From a virus, in the IMG/VR virus record IMGVR_UViG_3300033049_000176, positions 1 through 38,571 of that record: a stretch of 38,571 nucleotides of DNA; one strand, 5' to 3'. Shown piece by piece: positions 37,763-38,571 of the stretch. Numbering within the stretch: the first letter of the stretch is position 1; every line of letters begins with the position of its first letter. A program made the position numbers and the translations under genes. The notes beneath the pieces are model-generated. The model was not told where the DNA came from and did no database searches. It was given only the letters and a program-made list of their open reading frames with translations.

Positions 37763-37779
37763 CTTTACCGGAGGTTTTT

Positions 37780-38163
37780 ATGAGCACACACAATCATCCA
37801 AATACGACCACCGCATCACAATACCCCGTTGATGTCGGTGAAGACTTGGCGGGAAGCCCTGGGCTAGGCAGCAATGCCCGGCCTACTCATGCGGGTTTCC
37901 CGCCCTTTTTCGTTTATTGTAACGATTGGGGCGAGATCAGCATCGCCGATCACCTGCCCGCCGATTGCACAGAACTGGCGAGGGCCAGCAGGCAAGGCGA
38001 AGCCGAACATCTGGAGCGGATCATTGAAGCAACCGCCACACTTACCCCGTCTGGCCGACGATATGTCCCCGGTGCCACCCAATGCAAACCCGATCAACGC
38101 CCTGAAAAATTTGCCCTCTACGCCGCCAAACTCTACCGCGAAACCAGGTCACAACCAGTTTAA
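37780..38163 (+). CDS. Hypothetical phage protein, rightward operon
   Basis: The ATG at 37780 has CGGAGG just upstream. The 127-residue product starts with a polar Thr/His/Pro-rich stretch (about 1-45), followed by 'FPPFFVYCNDWGEISIADHLPADCTELARA' and helical 'EAEHLERIIEATATLT', then 'RYVPGATQCKPDQRPEKFALYAAKLYRE'. No family I can name, though I have the impression of similar proteins next to alphaproteobacterial prophage repressors. It would be the first gene switched on rightward when the repressor is lost, so a regulatory or host-directed function is possible. Confidence 0.65.
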   Translation: MSTHNHPNTTTASQYPVDVGEDLAGSPGLGSNARPTHAGFPPFFVYCNDWGEISIADHLPADCTELARASRQGEAEHLERIIEATATLTPSGRRYVPGATQCKPDQRPEKFALYAAKLYRETRSQPV

Positions 38164-38184
38164 ACCATTAAAGGAGATATTGAA

Positions 38185-38571
38185 ATGCCGATAACTGAAC
38201 ACCCAATTTATATTCAAGGACCGCAGGGCTGCGGTAAAACAACTCACGCGGAAACCCTTATGCTAGTTTTAGGAAAAGAGCAGTTTATCGATGGAATAGA
38301 ATGCGGAATTAAACAGCCAATACCAAACACATATTTATTGTTAGGGCAGGCCGATCCACTAACCTTAAATTTATATAGTGATACTAAAAGGATTATTGTT
38401 TTAGACTGGCCCGCAGCACAAAACTGTTTAATAACCGGGTTTCCACCAGTTGCTTATGCCACAATAACCGTACCGCGTAGAGGGCCATTCAAATGGTGGC
38501 AGAATATCGTTAGAGCATTTCACCTCTCTCCATTCCTAAAACAATACGACTATACGATTTTACCGGAGTGA
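38185..38571 (+). CDS. Small P-loop protein
   Basis: The ATG follows AAAGGAG at the correct spacing. The 128-residue product has 'IYIQGPQGCGKTTHAETLML', a Walker A motif (GPQGCGKT, residues 11-18), and a hydrophobic strand 'RIIVLDWPAA' (about 69-78) that could provide a Walker B Asp. It is too short for a complete AAA+ ATPase and may be a small kinase-like or nucleotide-binding protein. It ends exactly at the window edge and is AT-richer than its neighbour upstream. Confidence 0.6.
   Translation: MPITEHPIYIQGPQGCGKTTHAETLMLVLGKEQFIDGIECGIKQPIPNTYLLLGQADPLTLNLYSDTKRIIVLDWPAAQNCLITGFPPVAYATITVPRRGPFKWWQNIVRAFHLSPFLKQYDYTILPE

Noticed and set aside
37685-37779. Possible tRNA or tRNA fragment
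   Set aside because: GGTTCG resembles a T-loop start, but no acceptor stem, anticodon arm or D-arm can be drawn. The region folds as nested simple stems instead.

Overview
The window reads as a nearly complete genome or prophage of a temperate, short-tailed (podovirus-like) phage. It holds a terminase-portal-scaffold-capsid-tail tube-internal core series in T7-like order, a lysis cassette, a TOPRIM primase plus helicase replication module, two DNA methyltransferases, and a CI/LexA-like repressor with its own control region. The Bbp19-like protein, the capsid/portal type, the repressor family and the many ATGA/GTGA/TAATG gene overlaps resemble phages of Alphaproteobacteria; this host guess is an inference from gene style. 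Both window edges coincide with the ends of reading frames, so the window was probably cut at gene boundaries. I see no integrase, DNA polymerase, phage RNA polymerase or tRNA.

Layout. (1) 2-325: a small membrane protein, holin-like. (2) 456-1356, + strand: a two-gene operon, visibly AT-richer than its surroundings, placed against the direction of the late operon. It has a sigma70-type promoter with an inverted repeat inside the spacer, an unrecognised 139-residue protein, and a 135-residue HTH protein resembling the Aca2 regulators of anti-CRISPR operons. This is the best candidate for an undescribed system: a putative acr-aca locus. (3) 1408-5571, - strand: overlapping Rz/Rz1-type spanins, a holin-lysozyme fusion, a small membrane protein and a polysaccharide-deacetylase tailspike. 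(4) 5670-19294, - strand: three large internal virion proteins (one with a DdrB/ParB-like domain), a gp14-like core protein, a GNAT-like protein, a tail tube B protein split in two, tail tube A and the major capsid protein. (5) 19638-25894, - strand: a coiled-coil head protein, scaffold, Bbp19-like protein, portal, a small pre-portal protein, large and small terminase. (6) 25895-26611: a 717-base non-coding region with a late promoter and an iteron-rich, AT-rich, hairpin-bearing block that looks like a replication origin. (7) 26612-27532, + strand: three small genes behind a strong promoter. (8) 27670-36822, - strand: the leftward early operon (HTH protein, several unknowns, a truncated DUF5131 protein, DnaA-domain-IV-like protein, primase, helicase, PcfJ-like protein, ASCH-like protein, adenine and cytosine methyltransferases). 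(9) 36823-38571, + strand: repressor and a rightward operon behind a highly structured leader.

How it works together. The repressor gene is bracketed by one 19-bp sequence in inverted orientation; each copy carries a TTGACA box pointing outward, so one protein could silence leftward replication genes and the rightward operon together. After induction the leftward operon would supply helicase, primase and a DnaA-like factor acting on the iteron block. Late genes seem to be driven from at least two matching promoters, one upstream of the small terminase and one upstream of the tailspike/lysis block. They share a palindrome at the same 28-base distance from the -10 box, which implies a phage-encoded activator. 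All functions are inferred from the sequence and remembered family patterns; no database search was run.
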